Positions 17,101 through 26,555 are shown, counted from the first letter of the stretch. The stretch is DNA of 64,000 nucleotides from Caballeronia pedi (GCF_001544915.2 NZ_FCOE02000005.1:124001-188000), one strand, 5' to 3'. Program-made: numbers and translations. The notes: generated by a model from the letters alone, not told the origin.

Positions 17101-18696
17101 CAGGACCCGTACGCCGCGCCCTGGCCGATGTCGCCCGGCGCGCGCGATGCGCAGTCGAACGCGTACACGCCGCCGCCGGCCGCCAGCACGCAGAAGAAGA
17201 AGCAGACGACATCGCGCAAGACCACGGCGACGCGGCCCGCCGATCCCTATGCGTATGGCGCGCCGCCGCAACAGCAGCAACAACAGTACGCACAGGCGCC
17301 GTATGGCCAGCAGCAGCCGTATTACGCGCCGCAGCCGCAGCAGTACGCGCCGCAGTACGCACAGCAGCCGTACATTCCGCAACCGCCCGCGGGTTATGCG
17401 CAGCCGTACTACCCGTCGCAGGCGCAACCGGCGCAGCGCGCCGCCACTGCCGCGACCATGAGCGCGGGCGGCGTGCCCGTCCCGGTGGCGAATTCGCAGA
17501 CGGCAGGCGTCGCGGAAGAACTCGCGCAGATCAACCGCGAACAGTCGAGCACGGTCTCGGGCGGCCTCATCTTCCGCAGCCGCGACGGCGAGGACGGCCT
17601 GTCGAACCTGACCGATATCGAAGCACCCATCGAAGGCCGCATCAAGGCGGGCAACGGCCACGTGATCGTGCGCGCGACGCCCGTCACGCTCGATGCCGGC
17701 ACGGCCGCCAGCACGCAGAACACGCTTGCGCGCTTCGGCTCGGGCCTCGGCGCGGTCGCCAATCCGCCGACCAACAACTACGGCTCGCAGACGGCGACGG
17801 GCGTCGGCCTGGCGATCGGCTACGAGAATCGCAACTTCAAGGGCGATATCGGCACGACGCCGCTCGGCTTCCGCGAGACCAACGTGGTCGGCGGCCTGCA
17901 GTATCAGAACGCGATCACCGACAAGGTTTCGTACTCGCTCGCCGTCGCGCGGCGCGCCGTGACCGACAGTCTGTTGTCCTATGCCGGCGCGCGCGATCAG
18001 GGCGCGGGCCTCGAATGGGGCGGCGTGACATCGACGGGCGCGCGCGCCGACTTCGGCTGGGACGACAGCACGAGCGGCGTCTACGTGAACGCGGCGTACC
18101 AGTTCCTCGACGGCAAGAATGTCGCGACCAACAACGCCGTGAAGGGCGGCGGCGGCATCTATACGCGCATCATCAAGGATGCGGACCAGACGCTGACGGT
18201 CGGCGCGAACACCACGCTGATGCACTACGACAAGAACCTGTCGTACTTCAACTTCGGGCAAGGCGGTTATTTCAGTCCGCAGCAGTACGTGATCCTCAAC
18301 TTTCCGGTCGAATACGCGGGGCGTTCGGGACTCTTCACCTACGACCTGAAGGGGTCGATCGGCGTACAGCATTATCGTCAGGACGAGTCGAACTATTTCC
18401 CGACGAATGCGAGTTATCAGGCACGTGCCGCCAGTTCGGGCGCGACGCCGGATGCGGGCGCGGTCTATCCCGGCCAGAGCAAGACGGGCGTGTCGTACTC
18501 GCTCAGCGCGACGGGCGAATATCAACTCGCGCCGCAACTCGCTTTCGGCGCGACGGCATCGTTCGGCAACGCATATCAGTATCGCGAGTGGCTCGCTGCG
18601 GTGTATGTGCGTTACAGCTTCACGCGGCAGAGCGGCGCGCAGCCGGTGTTTCCGCCGCAGGCGTTCAGTTCGCCGTATCTGTCGTTGTCGAATTGA
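14107..18696 (+). CDS. bcsC: Cellulose export outer-membrane protein BcsC with long Pro/Gln/Tyr linker
   Basis: 1529 residues from ATG 14107, which overlaps the end of bcsZ by seven bases. A signal peptide (to about residue 23) precedes a long stack of TPR helices (about residues 30-860) that span the periplasm, then a low-complexity linker of roughly 240 residues (about 878-1118) built of short units such as PYPQQ, YQQQ and YAPQ, a bridging BCSC_C helix around 1134-1170, and a C-terminal outer-membrane beta-barrel ending in FSSPYLSLSN. BcsC of E. coli is 1157 residues; the excess here is mostly the linker and extra TPRs. It is the export channel for the polymer and the last gene of the operon. 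A frame opening as early as 13039 is a shadow of bcsZ. Confidence 0.95.
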   Translation: MLIRTRQRVIAALICATPVLAFAQAAADPLSVLIDQGKYWQAHRRGDLAEQAWQKVLRINPKQPDALFGMGMVLADRKDGSGAQQYLAQLRQVAPSYPNIDELGRRLGESSSRDQTVNDARRLAQSGQSASAVQEYRRAIEGKPATPQLQLEYYQALAATPQGWDEARRGLDQLARENPDEPRYQLAYAQHLTYRDTTRRDGIARLAKLANDSAVGADAKKSWRQALLWLGARASDAPLYQAYLQVSPDDAAVKARFDSMVQQDKSARDRAQADAVVDARGRTVAEGFTALDRGDLATARARFSSVLASNPNDADALGGMGVAALKQERFSEARSYLERASRAGNAARWKDALTSATYWTYTSDAIGARSNGQIAQAKALFERAIAVDPSDVTAQVLLGEMLLANGDPRGAEQAYRMALRRQADNPDAIRGLVGALAAQGRGDEALEFANRLNTEQQAKAGGINKLRGEAQAAQARAAEARGDLGAARSLFEDALLNNPDDPWLRLDLARIYVRQGAVGNARSMMDGLLATHPDMTDALYASALLSAETQDWSAGLAQLDRIPAAQRTPAMTALQHRLWVQEQAELATRTAASGQRQQALAILRRAEPVAAGNAELTGAVASAYVKAGDPARALSLVRGAIANAPNDTGLLLQYAGILSATQQDAELGSVMRRLQSMPLTTQQRTDFNNLNVGIVVARADVVRRQGNLAGAYDVIAPWLAAMPDNADLQAALGRMYTSAGDDRNALVSYQNALSRRPDDIGLQTAAMSAASGVRDFKLAETYANQAYEAAPNDPGVLAAIGRMYRAQGKLDLAAQFLQRSLLAANTPAPVASAQGRGNVPPGWETAMSRIGSNPLPGTNPFEGKTAVDTASNPALASGASYRQVLPQSYSQPVPNYLPPPQPAPYTTPYVAPSAPATMPNLTPRPVSNGGYGPDTYGSGQSGAPLQAYPGQDAAASGAYPPPQAYQQQPVYQPYPQQQPYPQQAYQQQAYPQQPYPQQQDPYAAPWPMSPGARDAQSNAYTPPPAASTQKKKQTTSRKTTATRPADPYAYGAPPQQQQQQYAQAPYGQQQPYYAPQPQQYAPQYAQQPYIPQPPAGYAQPYYPSQAQPAQRAATAATMSAGGVPVPVANSQTAGVAEELAQINREQSSTVSGGLIFRSRDGEDGLSNLTDIEAPIEGRIKAGNGHVIVRATPVTLDAGTAASTQNTLARFGSGLGAVANPPTNNYGSQTATGVGLAIGYENRNFKGDIGTTPLGFRETNVVGGLQYQNAITDKVSYSLAVARRAVTDSLLSYAGARDQGAGLEWGGVTSTGARADFGWDDSTSGVYVNAAYQFLDGKNVATNNAVKGGGGIYTRIIKDADQTLTVGANTTLMHYDKNLSYFNFGQGGYFSPQQYVILNFPVEYAGRSGLFTYDLKGSIGVQHYRQDESNYFPTNASYQARAASSGATPDAGAVYPGQSKTGVSYSLSATGEYQLAPQLAFGATASFGNAYQYREWLAAVYVRYSFTRQSGAQPVFPPQAFSSPYLSLSN

Positions 18697-18774
18697 TGAG
18701 CTTGCGTGTGCGCTTCGCTTGCGGCTAGGCTTGAGGCCACTTCAGCAAGCGGGCGCACCAGCAAGATCAGCCGC

Positions 18775-19728
18775 ATGAAAACCCAAAGCGCACTCGTCGC
18801 GAACAACGACCAATTCCTCCGCGATCTGCAGTTGTTCTGCATCGTCGCGCGACGCTCGAGCTTCATCGCCGCCGCCACCGAAACCGGCATCTCCCCGGCG
18901 CACGTCAGCAAGCGCATCGCGATGCTGGAAACGAGCCTCGGCGTGAAGCTCTTCATGCGCACGACGCGCCGCGTCTCCATCACGAGCGACGGCGAAGCGG
19001 CGTACCAATGGGCGCAGAAAATTCTCGACGACGTGCAAGGCATGGCCGACGCCTTCGCTGCCCTCGACGATCCGCGCGGCGTGCTGCGCATCGGCACGAG
19101 TCTGCGGCTCGGGCGCGAGCATGTGTCGCCCGCGCTCGTGCTGTTGCGTCGCCGCCATCCGGGGCTCGACATCTGGCTCGAACTGCTCGATCGCCGCGTC
19201 GATCTCGTTGGTGAGAACTTCGATATCGACATTCGCGTCGGCGAAGTGCAGGAACCGCATCTGATCGCGCACAAGATCGTCGAAAGCTTTCGGGTGCTTG
19301 CCGCCGCGCCCGCGTATCTCGAACGGCGCGGCATGCCGAAAACGCTCGCCGAACTCGCGCAGCACGACTGCCTGCTGTTTCGCGGCCGCGATCAGCGCTT
19401 CGGCGTCTGGCGGCTCGCCGGTCCCAACGGCGAGGAAAGCGTGAAAGTGACCGGGCCGATCGCGTCGAACCACAGCGACATCGTGCGGCAATGGGCCGAG
19501 GCTGGCTTCGGCATCGTGATGGGCTCGATCTGGGACGTCGCGTCGAGTCTGCAAAATGGCACGCTCGTGCCGGTCCTGCCCGCGTATCGGCAACGCGCCG
19601 ACGTATGGGCCGTGACATCGGCGCGTTCGTCGCATTCGGCGAAGATTCGGGTGTGCGTCGAGTTTCTCAGGCAGCAACTGACGATCGGTCCGTACGCCCT
19701 CGTGACCTCGGGTGTCGCCGGGTTCTAA
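18775..19728 (+). CDS. LysR-family transcriptional regulator
   Basis: 317 residues from ATG 18775. An N-terminal winged helix-turn-helix (about residues 15-75: LQLFCIVARRSSFIAAATETGISPAHVSKRIAMLE split over the recognition helix) is followed by an effector-binding domain. The AHVSKRI recognition helix and LFMRTTRRVSITSDG wing resemble DmlR-type regulators. It lies 78 bases after bcsC and no terminator separates them, but cotranscription is uncertain. No divergent target gene is adjacent, so the regulated pathway is unknown. Confidence 0.92.
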   Translation: MKTQSALVANNDQFLRDLQLFCIVARRSSFIAAATETGISPAHVSKRIAMLETSLGVKLFMRTTRRVSITSDGEAAYQWAQKILDDVQGMADAFAALDDPRGVLRIGTSLRLGREHVSPALVLLRRRHPGLDIWLELLDRRVDLVGENFDIDIRVGEVQEPHLIAHKIVESFRVLAAAPAYLERRGMPKTLAELAQHDCLLFRGRDQRFGVWRLAGPNGEESVKVTGPIASNHSDIVRQWAEAGFGIVMGSIWDVASSLQNGTLVPVLPAYRQRADVWAVTSARSSHSAKIRVCVEFLRQQLTIGPYALVTSGVAGF

Positions 19729-20195
19729 AAGACGGGCGCGCGAAATTCTTACCGAACCATTACAGCGCAACGGCCCGAAAACAATCCGCCACTTTTTGTC
19801 CGCAATCCCTTCCGATTCTCTTCGCTAGCAGCTTCGCGCCGGCAGCAAAGTCTCGCCCCACGGGCCTGAGCGGCTGATCTCGCGCTGCGAAAATCTGCGT
19901 CCTTTACACATTTTTTCGTTGCGTCGGCGTCACGGAATTCGGAAAAAAGACCCGCACTCGACAGGACTTATTTCCAAATGTTTCTGAGACGTGTAATGAT
20001 ACTGATTCGCATTTAAGACGATTGCAGCGATAGCCGTGCTCAATCGCCCTCGCCGCGAACCTCCGGGCACTTTCAGGACGCCGCCGCCGGATTCCCGACG
20101 GCATTGCCCGCTCTTTTTTGATCGCAGGTCGATCGCGTCGGCAGACGAAAACCCGCTTCGCTGCCGATCTAACTAACAAGCATCGGGGAAACGAC
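19729..20195. other. Intergenic region holding the receptor promoter
   Basis: 467 bases between the LysR gene and the TonB receptor. The only site I can support is the Fur-like box at 19994-20013. The stretch 19780-20010 is AT-richer than its surroundings; no small gene or RNA is evident. Confidence 0.5.
19994..20013 (+). promoter_or_regulatory. Fur-box-like operator
   Basis: TAATGATACTGATTCGCATT resembles the 19-bp Fur consensus built of GATAAT-type hexamers in alternating orientation. It lies about 180 bases before a siderophore receptor and its PiuC partner, the classic place for iron repression. Confidence 0.65.
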
Positions 20196-22436
20196 ATGGT
20201 CAGAAAGAAGCCGCTTGCCGCGGCATTGGTTACTATTGCCGCGGTGCCTATGGCCGCGCCGCTTTACGCTCAAACCGCACCGCAGACCTCACCGCCCGCA
20301 CAACAGGTCGCGCAGCAAGCGACTCCCGCCGACGGCGCACCCGCCGCCACCGCACCCGAAACCGCCGCCCTGCCCGCCGTCAACGTGACCGGCCAGGCCG
20401 ACGCGCCCGACTTCCAGCCGGACGTATCGAGCGTGGGCGCGAAGGTGCCGACCGCACTGCGCGACATTCCGCAGGCCGTCGTCGTGGTGCCGAAGGCAGT
20501 GCTGAATTCGCAGGCGGTCAGCTCGTTCTCCGATGCGCTGCGTAACGTGCCCGGCGTCACGCTCGGCGCGGCAGAAGGCGGCCAGATCGGCAACAACATC
20601 AACCTGCGCGGCTTCTCGGCGCGCACCGACATCTACCTCGACGGTTTTCGCGATCGCGGCCAGTACTATCGCGACACGTTCAATCTGGAATCGATCGACG
20701 TGCTGTACGGCCCGTCGTCGCTGTATTTCGGACGCGGCTCGACGGGCGGCGTCATCAACCAGGTCAGCAAGCAGCCGAACATGAAACCGCGCGCCGATGT
20801 CTCGCTGCAGGCCGGCACGCACGACCGCTATCGCTCGACGGTCGACATCAATCAGCCGATGACGGATACCTCCGCGTTCCGCATCAACGCGTTCGGCCAG
20901 TCGCTCGGTTCGACGCGCGACGAGATGATCAACAAGGACTACGGCATCGCGCCTGAAGTGAAGTTCGGCATCGGCACGCCGACGCAGGTGACGCTGTCCG
21001 CGCTGATCCAGCACAACCGCGATCAGCCCGATTACGGCATTCCGCCGTTGAACGGCCATCCCGCGCCCGTCGATACGAAGACGTTCTACGGCTTCACCGA
21101 CGACCGCACGATTCAGGATGTGCAGACCGTGAGCGCGCGCATCGAGCATCGCTTCGACGACATGTTCACGCTGCGCAACCAGACGCAGTTCAGCCACTAC
21201 AGCACCGAAGCGCGCGCGACCAACGCGGCCGCCGTGCTGACGGGACCGCTCGGCACCTCGCCCGCGCTCTCGAACGGCAACTACACGACGCTGCCGCTGT
21301 CGTCGCTCTTCGTGCGTCTGCAGGGCAAGGACCGCAACATCAACGATCACTCGGTCTACAACACGACCGACGTGCAGGGCAAGTTCGCCACCGGCTTCCT
21401 GAAGCACGACATGCTCGCCGGCGTCGATCTGAGTCACGAAACGTACAGCAACCAGACCTTCACCGCGACCACGCCGGGCCTGCCGTCGAATACGCTCGCG
21501 ATCGTGCCGCTGGTCGATCCGGCTTACGTGCCGCGTCCGGCGAACTATCGCGAAGTGGCGACCAATCTCGCGGAATCGAGCGCGAACGGCGTCGGTGTCT
21601 ATTTGAACGACACGATCTCGATCGGCGAGCACTGGAAGTGGATCGGCGGCGTGCGCTGGGATCGCTATGAAGCGGCGATCAACAATTCGATCAACGCGCC
21701 GGGCTACGCGACGCAGACGAACTACTTCACGAGCGTGCGCACCGGCGTCGTGTGGCAGCCGGCGGACTGGCAGTCGTACTACGTGTCGTACGGCACGTCG
21801 TTCGATCCGTCGCTCGAAGCGCTCACGCTCACCAACGGCCAGCAGAACCTGCCGCCCGAGCACAACAAGTCGTATGAAATCGGCTCGAAGTGGGATCTGC
21901 TGAACGGTGGTTTGTCGATCACGCAGTCGCTCTTCAACATCGAGAAGACCAACGCGCGGACGCTGGCTTCGGACGGCAGCTACTCACTCGATGGCAACGT
22001 CCGCGTGCGCGGCTACCAGTTGGGCGTGGCGGGCCACATCACGAAGCAGTGGCAGATGTTCGGCGGCTACACCTACATGGACGGCACGATTCTGCAGGCC
22101 TTCGACGGCACGCAAGGCAACACGCCCGCCAACACGCCGAAACACATGCTCACGCTGTGGACGACCTACGACTTCACGCCGGTATGGCAGGTTGGCGGCG
22201 GGCCGTCGTATGTGTCGTCGCGCTATGCGGCGAACAACAATCTGGTCGAAGTGGGCGGTTACGTGCGCTGGGACGTGATGGCCGCGTATCATCAGAAGCG
22301 CTACGATATCCAGTTCAACGTGCAGAACCTGTTCGACAAGAAGTACTACGACGCCCTGATTCCGTCCGATGGCGGACGCGCGGTGCCGGGTCTTGGCCGC
22401 ACGTTCATCGCGACGTTGAATTACCGCTTCCGTTGA
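20196..22436 (+). CDS. TonB-dependent siderophore receptor (Fiu/PiuA type)
   Basis: 746 residues from ATG 20196; the frame upstream lacks a ribosome site. Signal peptide (to LYAQ), short Pro/Ala spacer, an N-terminal plug domain (about residues 60-190: [64 protein letters not shown]) and a 22-strand barrel ending in [11 protein letters not shown]. It imports a ferric catecholate-type siderophore or related xenosiderophore across the outer membrane using TonB energy. A Fur-like box lies upstream, and the gene is followed by a PiuC-type dioxygenase, a pairing seen in E. coli (fiu-ybiX) and Pseudomonas (piuA-piuC). Confidence 0.93.
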   Translation: MVRKKPLAAALVTIAAVPMAAPLYAQTAPQTSPPAQQVAQQATPADGAPAATAPETAALPAVNVTGQADAPDFQPDVSSVGAKVPTALRDIPQAVVVVPKAVLNSQAVSSFSDALRNVPGVTLGAAEGGQIGNNINLRGFSARTDIYLDGFRDRGQYYRDTFNLESIDVLYGPSSLYFGRGSTGGVINQVSKQPNMKPRADVSLQAGTHDRYRSTVDINQPMTDTSAFRINAFGQSLGSTRDEMINKDYGIAPEVKFGIGTPTQVTLSALIQHNRDQPDYGIPPLNGHPAPVDTKTFYGFTDDRTIQDVQTVSARIEHRFDDMFTLRNQTQFSHYSTEARATNAAAVLTGPLGTSPALSNGNYTTLPLSSLFVRLQGKDRNINDHSVYNTTDVQGKFATGFLKHDMLAGVDLSHETYSNQTFTATTPGLPSNTLAIVPLVDPAYVPRPANYREVATNLAESSANGVGVYLNDTISIGEHWKWIGGVRWDRYEAAINNSINAPGYATQTNYFTSVRTGVVWQPADWQSYYVSYGTSFDPSLEALTLTNGQQNLPPEHNKSYEIGSKWDLLNGGLSITQSLFNIEKTNARTLASDGSYSLDGNVRVRGYQLGVAGHITKQWQMFGGYTYMDGTILQAFDGTQGNTPANTPKHMLTLWTTYDFTPVWQVGGGPSYVSSRYAANNNLVEVGGYVRWDVMAAYHQKRYDIQFNVQNLFDKKYYDALIPSDGGRAVPGLGRTFIATLNYRFR

Positions 22437-22445
22437 TGTAATGCG

Positions 22446-22472
22446 CGCGCGCCGTGTGATACGCGGCGCGCG
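22446..22472 (+). repeat. Intercistronic stem-loop between receptor and piuC
   Basis: CGCGCGCCG (22446-22454) and CGGCGCGCG (22464-22472) are exact reverse complements with a nine-base loop. No T tract follows, so it is more likely an mRNA-stabilising or attenuating hairpin between two genes of one operon than a full terminator. Confidence 0.5.
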
Positions 22473-22488
22473 TTCGAAGGCAATAACA

Positions 22489-23172
22489 ATGATCCTCTCG
22501 ATACCGAATGTGCTGAGCGTTGAAGACGCCGCCGCGATGCGCGCGCGACTCGACACCAGCGAATCATGGGTCGATGGCCGCGCGACCGCGGGCTATCAGG
22601 GCGCACCGGTCAAGCGCAACATGCAGATTGCGGAAGGCTCGCCGATCGCGCTCGAACTGGGCGATGCGATCGTCGGCGCGCTGGAGCGGCATCCGCTGTT
22701 CATCAGCGCGGTGCTGCCCAACCGCGTGTATCCGCCGCTGTTCAATCGCTATGAAGGCGGCATGCATTTCGGCAGTCATGTCGATGGCGCGATCCGCATC
22801 GTGCCCGGACATGGCGCGCGCGTGCGCACCGATGTATCGGTCACGCTCTTTCTCACGCCGCCCGAGGAGTATGACGGCGGCGAGCTGATCATCGAAGATA
22901 CGTATGGCCTGCAGGAAGTGAAGCTGCCGGCGGGACATGCGATCGTCTATCCCGCGACCAGTCTGCATCAGGTGCGGCCCGTCACGCGTGGCGCGCGCGT
23001 ATCGAGCTTCTTCTGGGCGCAAAGCCTCGTGCGCGACGATGCGCAACGCTCACTGCTGTTCGATCTCGACAACTCCATTCAACGCCTGAACGCGACCAAC
23101 GGCGACGAAGCCGCGAAGCGCTCACTCGTCGGCTGCTATCACAACCTGTTGCGCATGTGGAGCGATACGTAA
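22489..23172 (+). CDS. piuC: Fe(II)/2-oxoglutarate dioxygenase, PiuC/YbiX family
   Basis: 227 residues from ATG 22489 with GAAGG nine bases upstream. The double-stranded beta-helix metal triad is visible: HVD in [11 protein letters not shown] (about residues 95-100) and the distal His in [11 protein letters not shown] (about residue 163), plus the 2-oxoglutarate-binding Arg a few residues later. Family members (PKHD-type hydroxylases) are iron-regulated partners of catecholate siderophore receptors and are thought to modify the siderophore or a protein during iron release. The gene follows the receptor by 52 bases and ends one base before the stop of the opposing LysR gene. Confidence 0.92.
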   Translation: MILSIPNVLSVEDAAAMRARLDTSESWVDGRATAGYQGAPVKRNMQIAEGSPIALELGDAIVGALERHPLFISAVLPNRVYPPLFNRYEGGMHFGSHVDGAIRIVPGHGARVRTDVSVTLFLTPPEEYDGGELIIEDTYGLQEVKLPAGHAIVYPATSLHQVRPVTRGARVSSFFWAQSLVRDDAQRSLLFDLDNSIQRLNATNGDEAAKRSLVGCYHNLLRMWSDT

Positions 23173-23173
23173 G

Positions 23174-24133
23174 TCAGGCCGCGCGCAGCACGTTCGCACG
23201 CGCCTGCCCGACTTCCGCGAGCAACGCTTCGTCGCGCGCGATGACATCGGGCAGATGCGCGCGCAGGAATTCCACCCACGTGCGCGTCTTCGCATCGACG
23301 AACTTGCGCGACGCATAGAGCGCATAGAGATTCGTGCGCTGCAACGTGTGATGCGGCAACACGCGCACGAGCGAGCCGTTGCGCAATCCTTCGATCGCCG
23401 CATAGAGCGGCAACATGCCGATGCCCATGCCTTCGCGAATCGCCACCGCGAGCGATTCCGCGATGTTCACCTGCACCGTGCCATTGATCTGCAAGGTCTC
23501 GCGGCCCTCGGGATTTTCGAGCGTCCATTCACGCGCGGAAAACGCGGGCGTCTGCAAGGTCAGGCAATCGTGCTGCGCGAGATCGGCGGGGGTTTCGGGC
23601 GCGGCGCGCGTGCGCAGATAATCAGGCGATGCGCACAGGATGCTGAAGGTCGCACCGAGCTTGTGCGAGATGATCTCCGAATCCGACAACGCGCCCGCCG
23701 ACACCACGGCCACGTCGCTGCTGCCTTCGAAAAGATCGGGCATGCGCTGCGACAGCGTGAGCTCGACTTTCACATCGGGATAGAGCGCGCGATATCGGGC
23801 GATGGCCGGCAGGATGTAATGCTGTCCGACGCTCGCGAAGCTGAACATGCGCAAGGTGCCCGACGGATGTTCGTGCGCGCAGCTCGCTTCTTCTTCCGCG
23901 CCGTCGATGTCGGCGAGAATCTGCCGCACGCGCTTCAGATAGCGTTCGCCCGCCGATGTGAGCGCGAGACGCCGCGTGGAGCGGTTCATCAGGCGCGTGC
24001 GCAAATGGGCTTCGAGTTCGGAGACGGCGCGCGACATCGCGCCGGTGGTCGAGTTCATCGACTGAGCCGCAGCCGTGAAGCTGCCGGCTTCGATCACGCG
24101 GGTGAAGACCCGCATGTTCTGTAGGGTATCCAT
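23174..24133 (-). CDS. LysR-family regulator, divergent from the FUSC exporter
   Basis: 319 residues from ATG 24133 (a TTG one codon earlier also opens the frame). N-terminal winged helix-turn-helix with MRVFTRVIEAGSFTAAAQ and AMSRAVSELEAHLRTRL, followed by the type 2 periplasmic-binding fold. The family binds upstream of divergently transcribed targets; the FUSC transporter gene starts about 140 bases away on the other strand, an arrangement like aaeR-aaeXAB, so control of aromatic-acid efflux is a reasonable inference. The gene converges with piuC with almost no space between the stops. Confidence 0.92.
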   Translation of the reverse strand: MDTLQNMRVFTRVIEAGSFTAAAQSMNSTTGAMSRAVSELEAHLRTRLMNRSTRRLALTSAGERYLKRVRQILADIDGAEEEASCAHEHPSGTLRMFSFASVGQHYILPAIARYRALYPDVKVELTLSQRMPDLFEGSSDVAVVSAGALSDSEIISHKLGATFSILCASPDYLRTRAAPETPADLAQHDCLTLQTPAFSAREWTLENPEGRETLQINGTVQVNIAESLAVAIREGMGIGMLPLYAAIEGLRNGSLVRVLPHHTLQRTNLYALYASRKFVDAKTRTWVEFLRAHLPDVIARDEALLAEVGQARANVLRAA

Positions 24134-24270
24134 CAAACCGTCACAATCACTTCGGAAGCGCTATTGTCCGCTTTTCCGCGCGATCGATTGTTGTTGAATC
24201 CGGAAAGAATGTTCCCTGATTCCCACATTAATCCGCCAGGATGCTTTGCCTACAATCGGCGTCTTCATTC

Positions 24271-26412
24271 ATGAGCATCGGTGTCCCGGCGGATAGCATG
24301 TCGTTTCTGGAAGCACGCTTGTCGACGCGCGACTGGCTCGCCACCGACGGCCACGTCTGGCTGCATCTCGCGAAGACGCTGCTTGCCGCGTTCCTCGCGA
24401 TGGGCATCGCGATGCGTTTCGAACTGCCGCAGCCGCGCGTCGCGATGACGACCACCTTCGTGCTGATGCAGCCTTTCTCCGGCATGGTGCTCGCGAAAAG
24501 CGTCTATCGTTTCGCGGGCACCGCGCTCGGCATGCTGGCCGCGCTCGTGCTGGGCGCCGTGTTCGTGCAGCAGACTGAACTCTACGCGCTCGCGCTGACG
24601 ATATGGGTCGCCGCATGCACCGCGCTTGCCGTGCGCTATCGCCAATTCCGCTGGTATGGGTTCGTGCTCGCGGGCTATACGGCTGCGCTGATCGGCATTC
24701 CCGCCGTCACCGATCCGAACAGCCTGCTGATCGCGACGCTCACGCGCGGTGCGGAAGTCATGCTCGGCATCGTGTGTTCGAGTATTGTCAGCGCCCTTGT
24801 TTTTCCGCGTCACGCGAGCGCAACGCTCATCTCTTCGCTCGATGCGCGTCAGACGCGTTTCGCCGCCTTCGCTGCCGACGTGTTGCGCGCCCGTCTTTCG
24901 CGCATCGCGCGTGAACGCCGGTTCGCCGATTTCGTCGATGAAATCGTCGGCTTCGAAGCGACACGCAGTTTCGCAGCGTATGAGTCGCCCGCGATGCGCG
25001 TCGGCAATGGCCAGCTCGCGCAACTCAACAGCGCGTTCATGGATGCGTGCGCACGCCTGCATGCGCTCGATCAGTCGATGAAACGTCTGCGTGCAAACGA
25101 CAACACGCGATGCGCACACGACGCCCTCAAGCCGTTCCTCGAAGAAGTCGCGCGCATTTTCGAACACGCGTCGCTGAACGTGCATCTCGACCGCTACAAG
25201 GCGACACTGCCGAAACGCCTGCGCGACGCACAACGCAATCTCCCGAACAGCGATCACGGGACTCGACTCGACTTCACGACATCGGCTGAGCTTCTGCATC
25301 GCTTCATCGTCGATACGATTCGCTATGTGTCGATAGCGCATGGAGACGCTTCGAACGAACGCGCATCTACGCGATATGAAGCGAAAACTAATCGCTTCGT
25401 CGTCGCGGCGACCTTCATGCGCACGGGCATCGTCATTGCCGCGGCCGCGTGGTTCTGGATCGCCACGGCGTGGCCGAGCGGCGGCTACGCGGTGATCGGC
25501 GCGACACTCGCTTGCGGGTTGTCGTCGGCATCGGCACGGCCGTCGACGTTCATCGCGCAGATGGGCGCTGGCGCGGCGCTCGCCATCTTTACCGGCTATA
25601 TGTTTCTGTGTCACGTCTACCCCGCGATCGATGGCTTCGCGCTCCTGTGCGCGATGCTCGCGGCGCCGCTCGCGGCAGGCGCATTCCTCGCGATGCGCCC
25701 CGCCAGCGCGGGATATGGCATCGGCTTTTGCGTGTTCTTCTGCCTGCTCGCCGCGCCGGATAACCGCATCGTCTACGATCCCGCGCTGCTGCTCAACAAC
25801 GGGCTCGCCGTGCTCGTCGCGATGCTCGGCGCGGCCATCGCATGCGCTGTGGTCGTGCCGCCGCGCACGTCGTGGCTCGTCGGCAGGACGCTCGCGGAAC
25901 TGCGTGCGCAGGCCGCGCTCGCGTGCGAAGGAAAACTCGCGGGACTCGGCGAGCGCTTTCATTCGGGCACGCACGATCTGATGTTCCAGTTGCGTGGATT
26001 GCTCGCGCGGCGTTCGCGCGAACATCGGCATGCGCTGTCATGGATGCTCGTCACGCTCGAAGTCGGACAGGCGATGATCGATCTTCGTCACGCAGCGCGC
26101 GTGTTGCCTGTGCAGCGTACGCCCGATGCATTGCGCATTGCATGGAACACGTCGCTCGCGCGCGTATTGCGCGATATCGCCGTGCTGTTTCGCACGCCAG
26201 ACAGCACGACATTGCGCCGCGCGATCGGCTCGGTCGTCGCGTCGATCCTGATCGCGGAGAGCATGCTCGATCTCGCGCACGGCGATCGCGAAGCGCGCCA
26301 CGACATGCAGCGCGTGCTCGCGTGTCTGCACTTCATCCGCACCGCGCTCGTCGATCCCGATGCGCCTTTCGTTCCTCCACATGGAAATGTGTCTTCCTGG
26401 CGCAGCGATTAA
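24271..26412 (+). CDS. FUSC-family aromatic acid/fusaric acid exporter
   Basis: About 713 residues from ATG 24271 (24241 and 24298 are alternatives; a TACAAT -10-like box at 24251-24256 argues against the most upstream start). It has the two-half structure of AaeB/FusC proteins: an N-terminal block of six membrane segments (about residues 25-180), a soluble helical region (about 190-380), and a second membrane block (about 385-540), then a cytoplasmic tail. Such proteins export aromatic carboxylates or fusaric acid, normally with a periplasmic adaptor and a small AaeX/DUF1656 protein. Neither partner is nearby, so it may act alone or with distant genes. Confidence 0.88.
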   Translation: MSIGVPADSMSFLEARLSTRDWLATDGHVWLHLAKTLLAAFLAMGIAMRFELPQPRVAMTTTFVLMQPFSGMVLAKSVYRFAGTALGMLAALVLGAVFVQQTELYALALTIWVAACTALAVRYRQFRWYGFVLAGYTAALIGIPAVTDPNSLLIATLTRGAEVMLGIVCSSIVSALVFPRHASATLISSLDARQTRFAAFAADVLRARLSRIARERRFADFVDEIVGFEATRSFAAYESPAMRVGNGQLAQLNSAFMDACARLHALDQSMKRLRANDNTRCAHDALKPFLEEVARIFEHASLNVHLDRYKATLPKRLRDAQRNLPNSDHGTRLDFTTSAELLHRFIVDTIRYVSIAHGDASNERASTRYEAKTNRFVVAATFMRTGIVIAAAAWFWIATAWPSGGYAVIGATLACGLSSASARPSTFIAQMGAGAALAIFTGYMFLCHVYPAIDGFALLCAMLAAPLAAGAFLAMRPASAGYGIGFCVFFCLLAAPDNRIVYDPALLLNNGLAVLVAMLGAAIACAVVVPPRTSWLVGRTLAELRAQAALACEGKLAGLGERFHSGTHDLMFQLRGLLARRSREHRHALSWMLVTLEVGQAMIDLRHAARVLPVQRTPDALRIAWNTSLARVLRDIAVLFRTPDSTTLRRAIGSVVASILIAESMLDLAHGDREARHDMQRVLACLHFIRTALVDPDAPFVPPHGNVSSWRSD

Positions 26413-26485
26413 TTCGCGGCATCGTGCGTCCTATAGTGAGGACGATTCATCGCCGGCGCGCTCATTTGTCGCAACTTCATGGCGG

Positions 26486-26506
26486 GTCCAAAGCATCGAA
26501 TTGGAC
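26486..26506. repeat. Small inverted repeat upstream of the CoA-transferase gene
   Basis: GTCCAA (26486-26491) and TTGGAC (26501-26506) flank nine bases and lie some 50 bases before the putative -35. Could be an operator; arms are short enough for chance. Confidence 0.25.
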
Positions 26507-26555
26507 AAAGCTCAACGTCGCACCGCATTGAAACAATGTCTTTCAACGCTGCGAC

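Noticed and set aside
16740..17460. Repeats resembling a CRISPR or tandem array
   Set aside because: The repeats are coding units of the BcsC linker, with no spacers of constant length.
8144..18537. Very long open frames on the minus strand across the bcs operon (8144-10627, 10183-12975, 15742-18537)
   Set aside because: They are antisense to bcsA-bcsC, rich in Arg, His and Gln, lack ribosome sites and known motifs; they follow from high third-position GC.
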